From assembly GCA_964640195.1 (NCBI GenBank), contig CAZXIC010000019.1:1-16750 (forward strand): DNA of 16,750 nucleotides, written 5' to 3'. Position 1 is the first letter of the stretch; each line of letters opens with the position of its first letter. The DNA is from CAZXIC01 sp964640195 (lineage in GTDB: Archaea > Iainarchaeota > Iainarchaeia > Iainarchaeales > GCA-2688035). The position numbers and the translations under genes are program-made. Below, in pieces: positions 7,058 to 14,321 of the stretch. The notes beneath the pieces were generated by a model. That model did no database searches. It was given only the letters and a program-made list of their open reading frames with translations, and was not told the DNA's origin.

Positions 7058-8023
7058 CTATTTTCCCAATTCCCTTTTCCGAAGCCTGTACAGGATTTCT
7101 TCCTGCAGTTTCCTTTGCCTGTCCAGCATGTCGGCAATCAACGCAAGGATCATCAGCAAAAAGCCCAGCACGATTAAGATTACATCAGCATACACAACCC
7201 ACATGTAAGGCGAGATTACGTGGAACAGCAGCAGCCTGAGCCACAAAACAAAAGCGCTTATCGCCCCGGCAAGGAAGAACAGCAGGCCAATGCCTCCAAA
7301 AAACTTCAGCGGCTTGTAATCTCGCAATGTCCTTACAACAATTATCAAGGCTTTTGAACCGTAAGTGTACCAGTGCCTTACAACCCTGCTTTTTCCCTGC
7401 CTTTCGCCCTGGACCCTGCATGCAACCTCCTCAATCCTCATTCCCTTCTGCAGCAGGTCAATCAGGACTTCCTGCGTGTAAGTGAATTTTGCAAACAGGT
7501 TCAGCCTGAGCATCGCCTGCCTGCTGTATGCCCTGAAACCGCACTGTGTGTCAGTGAACTTGCTTTTTGTAAAAAAATTTATCATAATTGTAAAAAGCCT
7601 GTTCCCAAACCGCTTGATGAACGGCATTTTTGGCAGCAAAGCCTTGTCCTTGAATCTGCTGCAGCTTAAAACATCCGCCCTTCCCTGCAAAATCGGCTCA
7701 ATCAGCCTTGGTATCTCAGCAGGGTTGAACTGGGCATCTGCATCTATGTTCACCATTATGTCTGCGCCCATTTCAAGCGCTGAATCCACCCCTGTTTGGA
7801 ATGCTATGCCCAAACCCCTGTTTGCTTTGTGTGAAACGATTTTGTCAGCACCCGCTTTTTTTGCTCTTCCGGCTGTTGAGTCAGTGCTTCCGTCGTCAAC
7901 AACGAGGATTTTTACGTTGCCAATACCATTGATTTTCCTTGGCACTGCCTTGATAACGGAAGCAATTGTTTTCTCCTCGTTGAAGGCCGGAATCAAAACA
8001 ACAAGCTTAAGTGCACTTTCCAT
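7058..8023 (-). CDS. DPM1/ArnC-like polyprenyl-phosphate glycosyltransferase (GT2)
   Basis: A 321-aa GT2 enzyme that should transfer a sugar from a nucleotide donor to a polyprenyl (dolichyl) phosphate on the cytoplasmic face. Motifs are LVVLIPAFNEE (7-17), VVDDGSTDST (41-50), NIDADAQ with the metal-binding DAD at 94-96, and TDTQCGFRAYSRQAM (157-171). Two C-terminal membrane segments lie at about 241-267 and 273-300, as in the two-TM DPM1/ArnC/GtrB subtype, followed by a basic coiled tail. I chose ATG 8023 (MESALKLVVLIPAFNEE) over an upstream extension to 8104, because the extra 27 residues do not fit the family and would cover the intergenic region. It is divergent from the GT-C gene, a natural partner that would use the lipid-linked sugar it makes. 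Donor sugar unknown. Confidence 0.9.
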   Translation of the reverse strand: MESALKLVVLIPAFNEEKTIASVIKAVPRKINGIGNVKILVVDDGSTDSTAGRAKKAGADKIVSHKANRGLGIAFQTGVDSALEMGADIMVNIDADAQFNPAEIPRLIEPILQGRADVLSCSRFKDKALLPKMPFIKRFGNRLFTIMINFFTKSKFTDTQCGFRAYSRQAMLRLNLFAKFTYTQEVLIDLLQKGMRIEEVACRVQGERQGKSRVVRHWYTYGSKALIIVVRTLRDYKPLKFFGGIGLLFFLAGAISAFVLWLRLLLFHVISPYMWVVYADVILIVLGFLLMILALIADMLDRQRKLQEEILYRLRKRELGK

Positions 8024-8061
8024 CCGCAACCACAGGTAAACTAATTGTTGCGCTCTAACTG

Positions 8062-8069
8062 TTTTAAAA
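8062..8069 (-). promoter_or_regulatory. TATA-like box for the DPM1-like gene
   Basis: TTTTAAAA is centred about 43 bp before ATG 8023, which would leave a leader of roughly 15 nt. The box is palindromic, so its direction rests only on its position. Confidence 0.33.
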
Positions 8070-8083
8070 CCGTTGTTTTTGAT

Positions 8084-8095
8084 TTTTGTACCAAA
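8084..8095 (+). promoter_or_regulatory. Shared intergenic element, copy 3 (TTTTGTACCAAA)
   Basis: Differs from copy 1 only at the last base. It ends 13 bp before the TATA-like box at 8109 and 46 nt before ATG 8142. Copy 1 has nearly the same spacing to its gene (45 nt). Its position just upstream of a TATA box suits an activator or a BRE-overlapping operator. Confidence 0.5.
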
Positions 8096-8108
8096 CAAAC
8101 TCACTCTT

Positions 8109-8116
8109 GTTTAAAT
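8109..8116 (+). promoter_or_regulatory. TATA box for the GT-C/flippase operon
   Basis: TTTAAATA begins 33 bp before ATG 8142, in position for a leaderless or nearly leaderless archaeal transcript. No SD precedes this ATG. This is the best promoter in the window. Confidence 0.5.
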
Positions 8117-8141
8117 AGCTTTTTGGATTAACGATATTAAA

Positions 8142-9686
8142 ATGCCCAGCAATTTTTTTGCAACTCTCCGCAGCTACTCTTTTGAGAAAAAGCTGTTCCT
8201 TGCCATAATTGCAGCAGCAATCGCAGTCAGGCTCTTCACATTATTCGTCCTGCCAGACGCGCCCCTAACCGATACACTCTACCATCTGACGATTACAAGA
8301 TACGTAGTACAAAACCACGCACTTCCCTTCCACGGCATAGCAGGCGCTGCAGTCTTTGACCTTCCAGTGCCCCTTTACTACATTATAACCGCAATCCCAT
8401 TTATCCTGCTGCCAATTCCGTTTAACCTCGCGACGGCAAAGGCGTTTCCCCTCATTTTTTCCTTCCTGCAGCTGTTGGTTTCCTTTCTTTTGCTCAGGAG
8501 GATGTTTCCACAGCACTGGTTTTATGGTTTTGCCTTTGTTGCAATGCACCCCCTCTTGGTTATTTTCGGCGCTGTAAACTACCTCGAAACATTTGCCTCC
8601 TTTTTCGTTTTGCTCAGCTTTTTTGTCTACTGGCGTTTTGTTGAGACAGGCAGCAGGGCTTTTCTTGCTGCAATGCCATTTGCGCTTGCGGCAATGGCGC
8701 TGTCCAAAGAAAGCGCGACAGTTCTTGTGCCAGTGTTCTTCCTTGCATTCCTTTACCAGCTGTGGGAAAAGAGGCCAAAACCGGTTACGAGAGCCTTTAC
8801 TGCAAGGGCAGCGTTCTTCGTTGCTGCTTCAGTCCTGCTTTGCTCAGCTTGGTTCTTGATAAGCTTGCAGGCAACGGGAGAGCTCAGCTCAAGCATTACT
8901 GGCGGAATCGATAGAATGATTTCCGCCAAGCAAACGCCGTTCTCTTTTGAATCCCTGTCCCTTTTTCCATTAAGCTTCAACGCTGCTTTCTGGTTTTTTC
9001 TGGACCTGTCTTTTGGGCAGATTGGAATCCAGCCTGCCTTGGCTTTTACGGCTTTTTCATTGGTAGCATTCCCTGTTTTCATGTTGTTGCTTTACGGTTT
9101 TGCAGCCGGGCTTAGGAAAAAACCAAAAGCAGTGCTGCCTATCCTTGCTTGCTTTCTAATCTCATCTTTTTTGATGGTTGCAAGGGGCGGCGACAGGTTC
9201 TTCCATGGCAGGATAATGATTCCCCTAATGCCCCTGCTTGCTGTCCCGTTTTGCCTCGCCTTCATGGAACTAACGAACGTGAATTGGAGGAAAGCGCTTG
9301 CCTTGCTTTTTTTTATCCTGTCGTTTTACTCGCTTGCATTCGCTTCAATCTACGCCCTGCACTTTAACAATACCTACAACCAACACATGCCCCTGTACAA
9401 TTTCATAAGGGAATTGCCGGAACGAAGCAAGGTTGTGATACACAGCAACAAGCTAAGGCAGGTCAGGTTCATAGCAGAGAAGCAGGTTGAGCACTACTCC
9501 TCATTTTACGGCTTGGATGCACAGCAAATGTATGCCGCGCTAAAAGAGCAGAACGTAACGCACTTGGCTGATACCTGCTATGCACCCACGTGGGAGAAGG
9601 GGACAATAGAGCAATGGCTGCAGCAAGGGGTTATTGCAGTTGCGTACAGCGACAGCTGCAGCACGCTGTACGAACTTAAGCGGTGA
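8142..9686 (+). CDS. GT-C membrane glycosyltransferase (PMT_2/ArnT-like)
   Basis: A 514-aa polytopic membrane protein with about ten or more hydrophobic spans from residue 17 to about 405 and a soluble C-terminal domain of roughly 100 residues. The first extracytoplasmic loop carries LPDAPLTDTLYH (D39, D44), where GT-C enzymes keep their catalytic acidic residues. VNYLETFASFFVLLSFF and MALSKESATVLVPVFF match the PMT_2/GT39/GT83 pattern. It should transfer a sugar from a polyprenyl-phosphate donor to a protein, lipid or glycan acceptor outside the membrane. The donor could be the product of the divergent DPM1-like enzyme. Its stop codon forms part of the SD of the following flippase, so the pair is translationally coupled. 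The acceptor is unknown, and the ArnT comparison is structural only. Confidence 0.85.
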   Translation: MPSNFFATLRSYSFEKKLFLAIIAAAIAVRLFTLFVLPDAPLTDTLYHLTITRYVVQNHALPFHGIAGAAVFDLPVPLYYIITAIPFILLPIPFNLATAKAFPLIFSFLQLLVSFLLLRRMFPQHWFYGFAFVAMHPLLVIFGAVNYLETFASFFVLLSFFVYWRFVETGSRAFLAAMPFALAAMALSKESATVLVPVFFLAFLYQLWEKRPKPVTRAFTARAAFFVAASVLLCSAWFLISLQATGELSSSITGGIDRMISAKQTPFSFESLSLFPLSFNAAFWFFLDLSFGQIGIQPALAFTAFSLVAFPVFMLLLYGFAAGLRKKPKAVLPILACFLISSFLMVARGGDRFFHGRIMIPLMPLLAVPFCLAFMELTNVNWRKALALLFFILSFYSLAFASIYALHFNNTYNQHMPLYNFIRELPERSKVVIHSNKLRQVRFIAEKQVEHYSSFYGLDAQQMYAALKEQNVTHLADTCYAPTWEKGTIEQWLQQGVIAVAYSDSCSTLYELKR

Positions 9687-9687
9687 T
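9682..9687 (+). promoter_or_regulatory. Ribosome binding site deciding the flippase TTG start
   Basis: GGTGAT at the end of the GT-C gene includes its TGA stop. The GG ends 7 nt before TTG 9691, the normal distance for an AGGAGGTGATC-type SD. Confidence 0.5.
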
Positions 9688-9690
9688 TTG

Positions 9691-11262
9691 TTGTCAAAAG
9701 CGCTTTCCCTGATTGCAAGAGGAGCAGGCTTTTACTTTGCTGGCTTTGCGGTAAGCAAAGTGCTTGCCTACCTCTACAGGGCGCTGCTTGCAAGGGGTCT
9801 TGGGCCTGATGCCTTTGGAATATTCTCAATCGGGGTAAGCGTTATAGGCATACTGGCCGTTTTTGCTGCCCTTGGCCTCTACCAGGGAATAATGCACTTT
9901 GCATCAGTATACGGCAGCACAAGAAAAGAGGCAAGGGCAAGGGGCACTATCCTGTTCAGTTTCAAAGCACAGGTGGTTGCATCGCTTGCCTTTGCAGCAG
10001 GACTGTTTCTTTCGGCTGACTACATCGCGGTTTCGTTCTTCCACGAAGAAGAGCTTGCAACAGTGCTGCGAATCCTTTCACTATCGCTGCCTTTTGCAGT
10101 CATTACCTCTGGTTTGATGGTTGTAGTGCTGGTATTCAAGAAAATTGAATACAAGATTTACGTACGGAACATAGCTGAGAACCTTGCCAAGCTTTTCTTA
10201 ACAGGGCTTTTTCTCTTCCTTGGTTTTCATTTGCTTGGCGCAACCATTGCCCTTGCCCTAAGCAGCGTTGCAGCATTCCTTATCTCAATCTACCTTGTTC
10301 AAAAAAAGGTATTCCCGCTGTTTGCTAGGAACCTGAAAGCGAAATCCAATGCAAGGGAGCTGTTCAGCTACAGCTGGCCCCTGCTTGCAGTTGGATTTTT
10401 TGACGTGATAATGATGTCAATTGACACGATAATGCTGGGTCATCTCAGCAGGGCTTACAATGTAGGCATATACAATGTTGCGCAGCCAACCGCAAACCTG
10501 ATGTTGGTTGCATCCTTTGCATTCGGTTCACTGTTTTTGCCTATAATAACAGGGTTTTATGCCCAGCGAAAGTTGCACGAAATGAAGAGGCTGTTCAAAA
10601 CTGTTACAAAGTGGATTTTTGCCGTAACCTTCCCAAGCGTGCTTTTCCTATGCTTGTTTGCAGGCGAAATACTTGCCGCGATGTTTGGCGATGTCTATGC
10701 TCAGGGTGCTGGAGCCCTGATTGTCCTTGCTTTTGGTGTTTTCCTTGCCTCTTTTATTGGCCCTGTCGAGGACGTTCTTGAAAGCATTGGAAGAACAAAG
10801 TGGATTTTTTTGAATACTGTTGTCGGCGGCGTGATTAACGTTTTCCTCAACCTGTGGCTGATTCCGCTGTTCGAGGCAAGGGGCGTTGCAATAGTCGGTG
10901 CAGCCCTTGCTACAACCGCTTCCTTTATTCTCTGGAAACTGCTTTCCTTTGCAGAGGTATTTTTTTTCACAAGGATGCACCCCTACAGCAAAGCATACTT
11001 GGCGCCAACGCTTGCATCCTGCGTTGCAATCGCGCTTTTCTGGCTTGTTAAGGCACTTGGCCCAGACATTGGAGGGCTTGCCTTTCCCCTTGATTTCTTG
11101 TTGCTGGCGTTTTTCGGCTGCGTTTTCCTTGCCCTTTACGCAGTGCTCTTCGTTGTATTCAGAGGCCTGCAGCCGGAAGACCTGATAGTGCTAAGGGCAA
11201 TTGAAAGCAAAACAGGCATAAGGGTTCGCGTTGTCCGGAATATTGTTAAAAGATTTATTTGA
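9691..11262 (+). CDS. Wzx/MATE-like oligosaccharide flippase
   Basis: A hydrophobic protein of about 523 aa with roughly 12-14 membrane spans, of the polysaccharide transporter (MOP superfamily) type. It should flip a lipid-linked oligosaccharide from the cytoplasmic to the outer face. The first span begins within 15 residues of the start; the FGIFSIGVSVIGI segment, the mid-protein WPLLAVGFFDVIMMSIDTIMLG and YNVAQPTANLML are typical. The C-terminus is a basic cytoplasmic tail. The frame is open from 9634, but a start there lies inside the GT-C gene and adds an atypical N-terminus. TTG 9691 (or 9688) follows a good SD just after the GT-C stop. It probably shares the GT-C transcript from 8142. 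The adjacent nadE gene may read through from the same promoter. Confidence 0.87.
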   Translation: MSKALSLIARGAGFYFAGFAVSKVLAYLYRALLARGLGPDAFGIFSIGVSVIGILAVFAALGLYQGIMHFASVYGSTRKEARARGTILFSFKAQVVASLAFAAGLFLSADYIAVSFFHEEELATVLRILSLSLPFAVITSGLMVVVLVFKKIEYKIYVRNIAENLAKLFLTGLFLFLGFHLLGATIALALSSVAAFLISIYLVQKKVFPLFARNLKAKSNARELFSYSWPLLAVGFFDVIMMSIDTIMLGHLSRAYNVGIYNVAQPTANLMLVASFAFGSLFLPIITGFYAQRKLHEMKRLFKTVTKWIFAVTFPSVLFLCLFAGEILAAMFGDVYAQGAGALIVLAFGVFLASFIGPVEDVLESIGRTKWIFLNTVVGGVINVFLNLWLIPLFEARGVAIVGAALATTASFILWKLLSFAEVFFFTRMHPYSKAYLAPTLASCVAIALFWLVKALGPDIGGLAFPLDFLLLAFFGCVFLALYAVLFVVFRGLQPEDLIVLRAIESKTGIRVRVVRNIVKRFI

Positions 11263-11280
11263 TTCTATTAATCCCTATCC

Positions 11281-11346
11281 GGTAGGCTTAATGCAAAGAA
11301 TTGCCGGAAAAATGGTGGGTTAAATGCAAAGAATTGCTGGAAAAAT
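11281..11346 (+). repeat. 33-bp tandem duplication of the nadE start region
   Basis: Unit 1 is 11281-11313 and unit 2 is 11314-11346; they match at 29 of 33 positions. Each holds a GGTRGG ribosome-binding stretch, an ATG (11291 and 11324) and codons for MQRIAGK. A single change in unit 2 (TTA to TAA) places a stop directly before the second ATG, so the first start cannot extend nadE. Differences at four positions show that the copies have diverged. Confidence 0.85.
11291..11323 (+). other. Ten-residue decoy or leader ORF before nadE
   Basis: ATG 11291 encodes MQRIAGKMVG and stops at TAA 11321-11323, immediately before ATG 11324. It reproduces the first seven residues of NadE and has its own GGTAGG. 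It may be a relic of the tandem duplication, or it may feed ribosomes to the adjacent start by termination-reinitiation. Translation is not demonstrated. Confidence 0.4.
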
Positions 11347-12064
11347 CGTTAAGTGGCTAAAGCAACAAGTAAGGGAAGCAAATGCCGAAGGCGTTGTGTT
11401 CGGCATGTCTGGCGGCATTGACTCAAGCGTTGTGGCAATACTTTGCAAGAAGGCATTTCCAAAGAACTGCCTTGCCCTCATGCTCCCCTGCAATAGCAAC
11501 AAAAAGGATTTGGTTCACGCGAAATTAGTTGCAAAAAAGTTTGGCATTCCATTCAAAGTGGTTGACTTGGGAAAAGAGTTTGAAAGCCTTTCCTCTGCTT
11601 TAGGGAAAGCAGGCAACAGCAGCAAAAATGACAAGAATGCAATTGCAAACATAAAGCCGAGGCTGAGGATGATTGCATTGTATCACTTTGCAAACAAACT
11701 GGGTTTCCTTGTTGTTGGAACAGGCAACAAGACAGAGCTTGCAATAGGTTATTTCACGAAATTCGGCGACGGTGCAGCAGACCTGCTGCCGCTAGCTGGC
11801 TTGCTCAAAACAGACGTGAAAAGGCTGGCAACCTACCTCAAAGTCCCCAAGGAAATAATTGGGAAAGAGCCTTCTGCAGGGTTGTGGGAAAAGCAGGCTG
11901 ACGAAACCGAAATAGGCATGCAATATGCTGAGCTTGATGCTGTCCTACGATGCCTTGAGCTGGGAAAAGGGATAAAACAGTGCGGCAAAAAAGCAGCTTT
12001 GGTCAAAAAGATGGTTGAGGGAAGCAGGCACAAGAGGGCAATGCCAAAGATATGCAGGCTTTAG
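11324..12064 (+). CDS. nadE: NH3-dependent NAD synthetase
   Basis: A 246-aa cytoplasmic enzyme that converts deamido-NAD to NAD with ATP and ammonia, the last step of NAD synthesis. The PP-loop SGGIDSS lies at 29-35. GTGNKTELAIGYFTKFGDGAADLLPLAGLLKTDV and the later PSAGLWEKQADETEIG are the NAD-synthetase signatures for substrate binding. No glutaminase domain is fused, as in the short archaeal and bacterial form, and length is normal. ATG 11324 follows GGTGGG by 4 nt and is preceded by a stop codon in frame. The gene starts 61 nt after the flippase stop on the same strand and faces the GT-B fragment across 20 bp. It is probably a housekeeping gene next to the glycan locus rather than part of it, although the CBS-epimerase fusion needs NAD(P). 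Confidence 0.93.
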   Translation: MQRIAGKIVKWLKQQVREANAEGVVFGMSGGIDSSVVAILCKKAFPKNCLALMLPCNSNKKDLVHAKLVAKKFGIPFKVVDLGKEFESLSSALGKAGNSSKNDKNAIANIKPRLRMIALYHFANKLGFLVVGTGNKTELAIGYFTKFGDGAADLLPLAGLLKTDVKRLATYLKVPKEIIGKEPSAGLWEKQADETEIGMQYAELDAVLRCLELGKGIKQCGKKAALVKKMVEGSRHKRAMPKICRL

Positions 12065-12084
12065 CTTGCCCCAGCCAAACAGAG

Positions 12085-12528
12085 TTAGAGGCTTTTCACC
12101 AAATCCTGGAATTTTTCCTTTGAATCAATTACAAGCTCTCTTGCGCCAGCAGAGTTAGGGTAGTGCAAGACGGAAGACTGGTTCTTGATTATTTCGTTAA
12201 AAGCATACTCAATCACCAACCGCTTTGCAGCCAATGCCTCAAGAAAAACAGAGGAACCATAAGTGACAATCAGCCTATGGCGAGAAAACTCGTTGCCCAG
12301 GCTTCTTTTTCTGTCAACCGTAACATTTTGCAACCCGATTTTTTTTGCATGGCTTTTGTACTCACCAGCCCTGTTTTCGGATTGGTGCGGCCTGACAGTG
12401 ACAAAGCAGCTGTTTGGGCTGACTTCCCTTATATCGTCAAGGGTTCTCTTCACCCAATCAGGCCTGTCGGCGCTAATAATTAAAATGCTGTGCTCCCAGC
12501 AAGAGAGTGACTTTCCAGCAAGCGACAA
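12085..12528 (-). CDS. 147-aa C-terminal half of a GT-B-type transferase, possibly a remnant
   Basis: The protein resembles only the C-terminal domain of capsule or CDP-glycerol-type GT-B transferases. FVTVRPHQSE (42-51) recalls the KPHP motif, and VTYGSSVFLEALAAKRLVIEY (88-108) recalls the nucleotide-binding GSSxxLEAL stretch. A full enzyme would need an N-terminal acceptor domain of 150 residues or more, and the upstream sequence is already used by the GT2 gene. The start is TTG 12528, with GGGGTG 6 nt upstream overlapping the stop of the GT2 gene, so the reading frame looks translated rather than decayed. It could be a stand-alone half domain acting with another protein, or a truncated glycosyltransferase that kept a working ribosome site. 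No function is assigned beyond fold. Confidence 0.6.
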   Translation of the reverse strand: MSLAGKSLSCWEHSILIISADRPDWVKRTLDDIREVSPNSCFVTVRPHQSENRAGEYKSHAKKIGLQNVTVDRKRSLGNEFSRHRLIVTYGSSVFLEALAAKRLVIEYAFNEIIKNQSSVLHYPNSAGARELVIDSKEKFQDLVKSL

Positions 12529-12534
12529 TCAAAA

Positions 12535-12540
12535 CACCCC
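12535..12540 (-). promoter_or_regulatory. Ribosome binding site for the TTG start at 12528
   Basis: GGGGTG on the minus strand begins at the last base of the GT2 stop codon and lies 6 nt before TTG 12528. It supports translation of the GT-B half protein by coupling to the GT2 gene. Confidence 0.5.
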
Positions 12541-13433
12541 TATCTTTTGCCGTAATATTTTTTGAACCCTGTTTTTTCCGCTATTTTGTACGCGTCAAAG
12601 CCAACTGTTTTTTCCCCGTGTCTTGGCAGAACATACGCAACAACCCTGTCAAGGTAACCCATTCTGACTCCTGCCTTGTTTAACCTGTCCTGAAAGTCAG
12701 CATCGTTGACCCTGTTCCAGCCCTTTCTCCAGCAGTTTGGATTGTACTTGAATTGCTTGAGGTATGCTCTGTAAAGCCATGTTTGCGTGCCGCCCACTTT
12801 TTGCCCCAAATCATATGGTTTAACTTTTTGTCTTTTGCCGAATCTCTTCTCAATGTGTGTAGCTGAAACAAACTCATAGTTTTCTTTCTGGGCAAACCTG
12901 AGGAGCACTTCTACGTGATCAGCAGTCCATGTGTCATCGTCGTCAATCCTTGCAATCCATTTGCCTTTCACCAAGCGCAGCGCCTTATTCGCAGCAGCCA
13001 CAGGCCCGGCAAACCAGCGTCCTTCAGCATCAAGCGGATAACCGGCACCTTTTTTAGGCAGGTTGAAAAACCTTACCCTCTTGTCTTTAATCCTGGAAAC
13101 CAGTTCCTCAGTATTGTCAGTGCAGCAGTCGCCTACAATGACAAGCTCAATGTTCCTATAGCTTTGGTTCAAGACAGAGGAAACAGCCCTTTCCATAAGC
13201 AGCTCAGCCCTGTTGTAGGTTGGAACATAGACGCTTACAAGCGGTTTTTTTTCCCTGCGCGATTGCCCGTAATCTGCCCCATGCATTAAGCGCAGGATTC
13301 TCAGCTTTGCTGGTTCAGTCAGGGCATAGTAGCATGAATTGAATCCCGATATGAGCCTGTCTTGAATCGTTCTCTGCCTCTCCTTCCTAGCCACAACCAC
13401 TCGATTGTTTCTGTCTAACTTCACGTCTTCCAT
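12540..13433 (-). CDS. GT2 glycosyltransferase (GT-A fold)
   Basis: A 297-aa soluble enzyme from ATG 13433. The first 60 residues are a basic helical extension, then the GT-A core begins with PLVSVYVPTYNRAELL. VGDCCTDNTE and IARIDDDDTW (metal-binding Asp residues at about 164-167) define the nucleotide-sugar site. It should add a sugar to a lipid-linked or protein-linked acceptor in the cytoplasm. GAGTGA precedes the ATG by about 5 nt. The ATG lies 47 nt inside the upstream radical SAM gene, an unusually long overlap. The frame is open to 13466, but that start would lengthen the overlap to 80 nt. A shorter start at ATG 13283 would remove the overlap yet discard the extension. Membrane spans are absent. 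Acceptor and donor unknown. Confidence 0.85.
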   Translation of the reverse strand: MEDVKLDRNNRVVVARKERQRTIQDRLISGFNSCYYALTEPAKLRILRLMHGADYGQSRREKKPLVSVYVPTYNRAELLMERAVSSVLNQSYRNIELVIVGDCCTDNTEELVSRIKDKRVRFFNLPKKGAGYPLDAEGRWFAGPVAAANKALRLVKGKWIARIDDDDTWTADHVEVLLRFAQKENYEFVSATHIEKRFGKRQKVKPYDLGQKVGGTQTWLYRAYLKQFKYNPNCWRKGWNRVNDADFQDRLNKAGVRMGYLDRVVAYVLPRHGEKTVGFDAYKIAEKTGFKKYYGKR

Positions 13434-14295
13434 TATCTTCACTCTTATATTTCTTTCCAGGCTCAAACTGAACGAAGTCCCTGTACCTGTTTGGAGCCCA
13501 GTCCTTCACATAGCGCTTGTAGTCTTCGTATGTGTATTTCTTGTCATAGATTTTTACCCCGCCAGCCAGCAGCTTGGGTGAGCCCAGTCCTCTCAGCCTT
13601 TCAGCGTTGCCTTTTGAAACAATGTCAAATTGCGAGTGGCTGCTCTGCCGTTCAAAAGGAATCGCGGCACTGCACAGCACACAGTAGCGCTTTACTTGGT
13701 CCTGGAATTGCTCTGGCTTCTTGTTCCACCAGCCCTTTTTTATTGGATAGCCTCCCTTGCCCTCAAACAACTGGTCGAGGGCAGCAGCTACCTCGCAAAA
13801 AAAGCAGCCCTTAGGCGTGATTGAAGCAGACCAGCGCCTTTGCACCCAGCAGTTGTCTATCAGCCCCCACATCAATTCCTTGTCATCGATTATTTCATCG
13901 GATGCAACCAACAAGGGCTGGTGCCATCCCTTGTCTTTTTCCAAATGGGGGTTGTATACTATCTTATCAGTGTCAAAGGTTTCCTTTATGATTCCCTCGT
14001 ATTCTTCCCACTTGTAGCCAGCAGTCCAAAGGCCTCTTCTGCTCCTGTCTGGAATCAGTTCTTGGTATATCCTGCAGATATCGGCAAAGTGCGGGTGCAT
14101 GGTTGGCTCACCGCCCATCAGGCCAATCCCGCCCTTGTAGCCCTCAAGCGATTCTATTGCTTTCCTCACTGTTTTCAGGTCCATGAAAAATGGTTTTTTG
14201 TGGTGCCCGACAAACCTCGTGCAATTCGCGCACATGTGATCGCAGGCGTTCGTGACCTCAATTTGTATCAGTTTCGCTTTATATATCGGAATCAT
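13387..14295 (-). CDS. Radical SAM protein with SPASM-like C-terminal cysteines
   Basis: A 302-aa radical SAM enzyme without a B12 domain. The [4Fe-4S] ligands are C18, C22 and C25 in TNACDHMCANC, followed by GLMGGEPTMHP (58-68), the SAM-binding GGE motif. A second cysteine group (C149, C164, C167, then C205 and C208 in YCVLC) looks like a SPASM or twitch auxiliary-cluster region. Such enzymes modify peptides or small metabolites by hydrogen abstraction. The last 25 residues are polar and overlap the start of the GT2 gene by 47 nt. A strong GGAGGT lies 8 nt before ATG 14295. It sits 26 nt after a small membrane protein and heads a run with two glycosyltransferase genes, so a sugar or aminosugar substrate is plausible but not shown. 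Confidence 0.82.
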   Translation of the reverse strand: MIPIYKAKLIQIEVTNACDHMCANCTRFVGHHKKPFFMDLKTVRKAIESLEGYKGGIGLMGGEPTMHPHFADICRIYQELIPDRSRRGLWTAGYKWEEYEGIIKETFDTDKIVYNPHLEKDKGWHQPLLVASDEIIDDKELMWGLIDNCWVQRRWSASITPKGCFFCEVAAALDQLFEGKGGYPIKKGWWNKKPEQFQDQVKRYCVLCSAAIPFERQSSHSQFDIVSKGNAERLRGLGSPKLLAGGVKIYDKKYTYEDYKRYVKDWAPNRYRDFVQFEPGKKYKSEDNGRREVRQKQSSGCG

Positions 14296-14303
14296 TTCTT
14301 TTT

Positions 14304-14309
14304 ACCTCC
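14304..14309 (-). promoter_or_regulatory. Strong Shine-Dalgarno site for the SPASM-like radical SAM gene
   Basis: GGAGGT lies 8 nt before ATG 14295. It is the strongest SD match in the window and shows that internal operon genes use SD-led initiation while first genes look leaderless. Confidence 0.55.
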
Positions 14310-14321
14310 AGCATTTTTTCC

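Noticed and set aside
7482..8039. 185-aa plus-strand ORF opposite the DPM1-like gene
   Set aside because: Complement frame of a well-conserved GT2 domain, with no independent evidence.
11268..11286. Possible hairpin CCTATCCGGTAGG as a terminator after the flippase
   Set aside because: Only a four-base stem with a five-base loop and no following T-run; too weak to call.
11291..12064. nadE starting at the first ATG (11291)
   Set aside because: An in-frame TAA at 11321-11323 separates it from the nadE frame.
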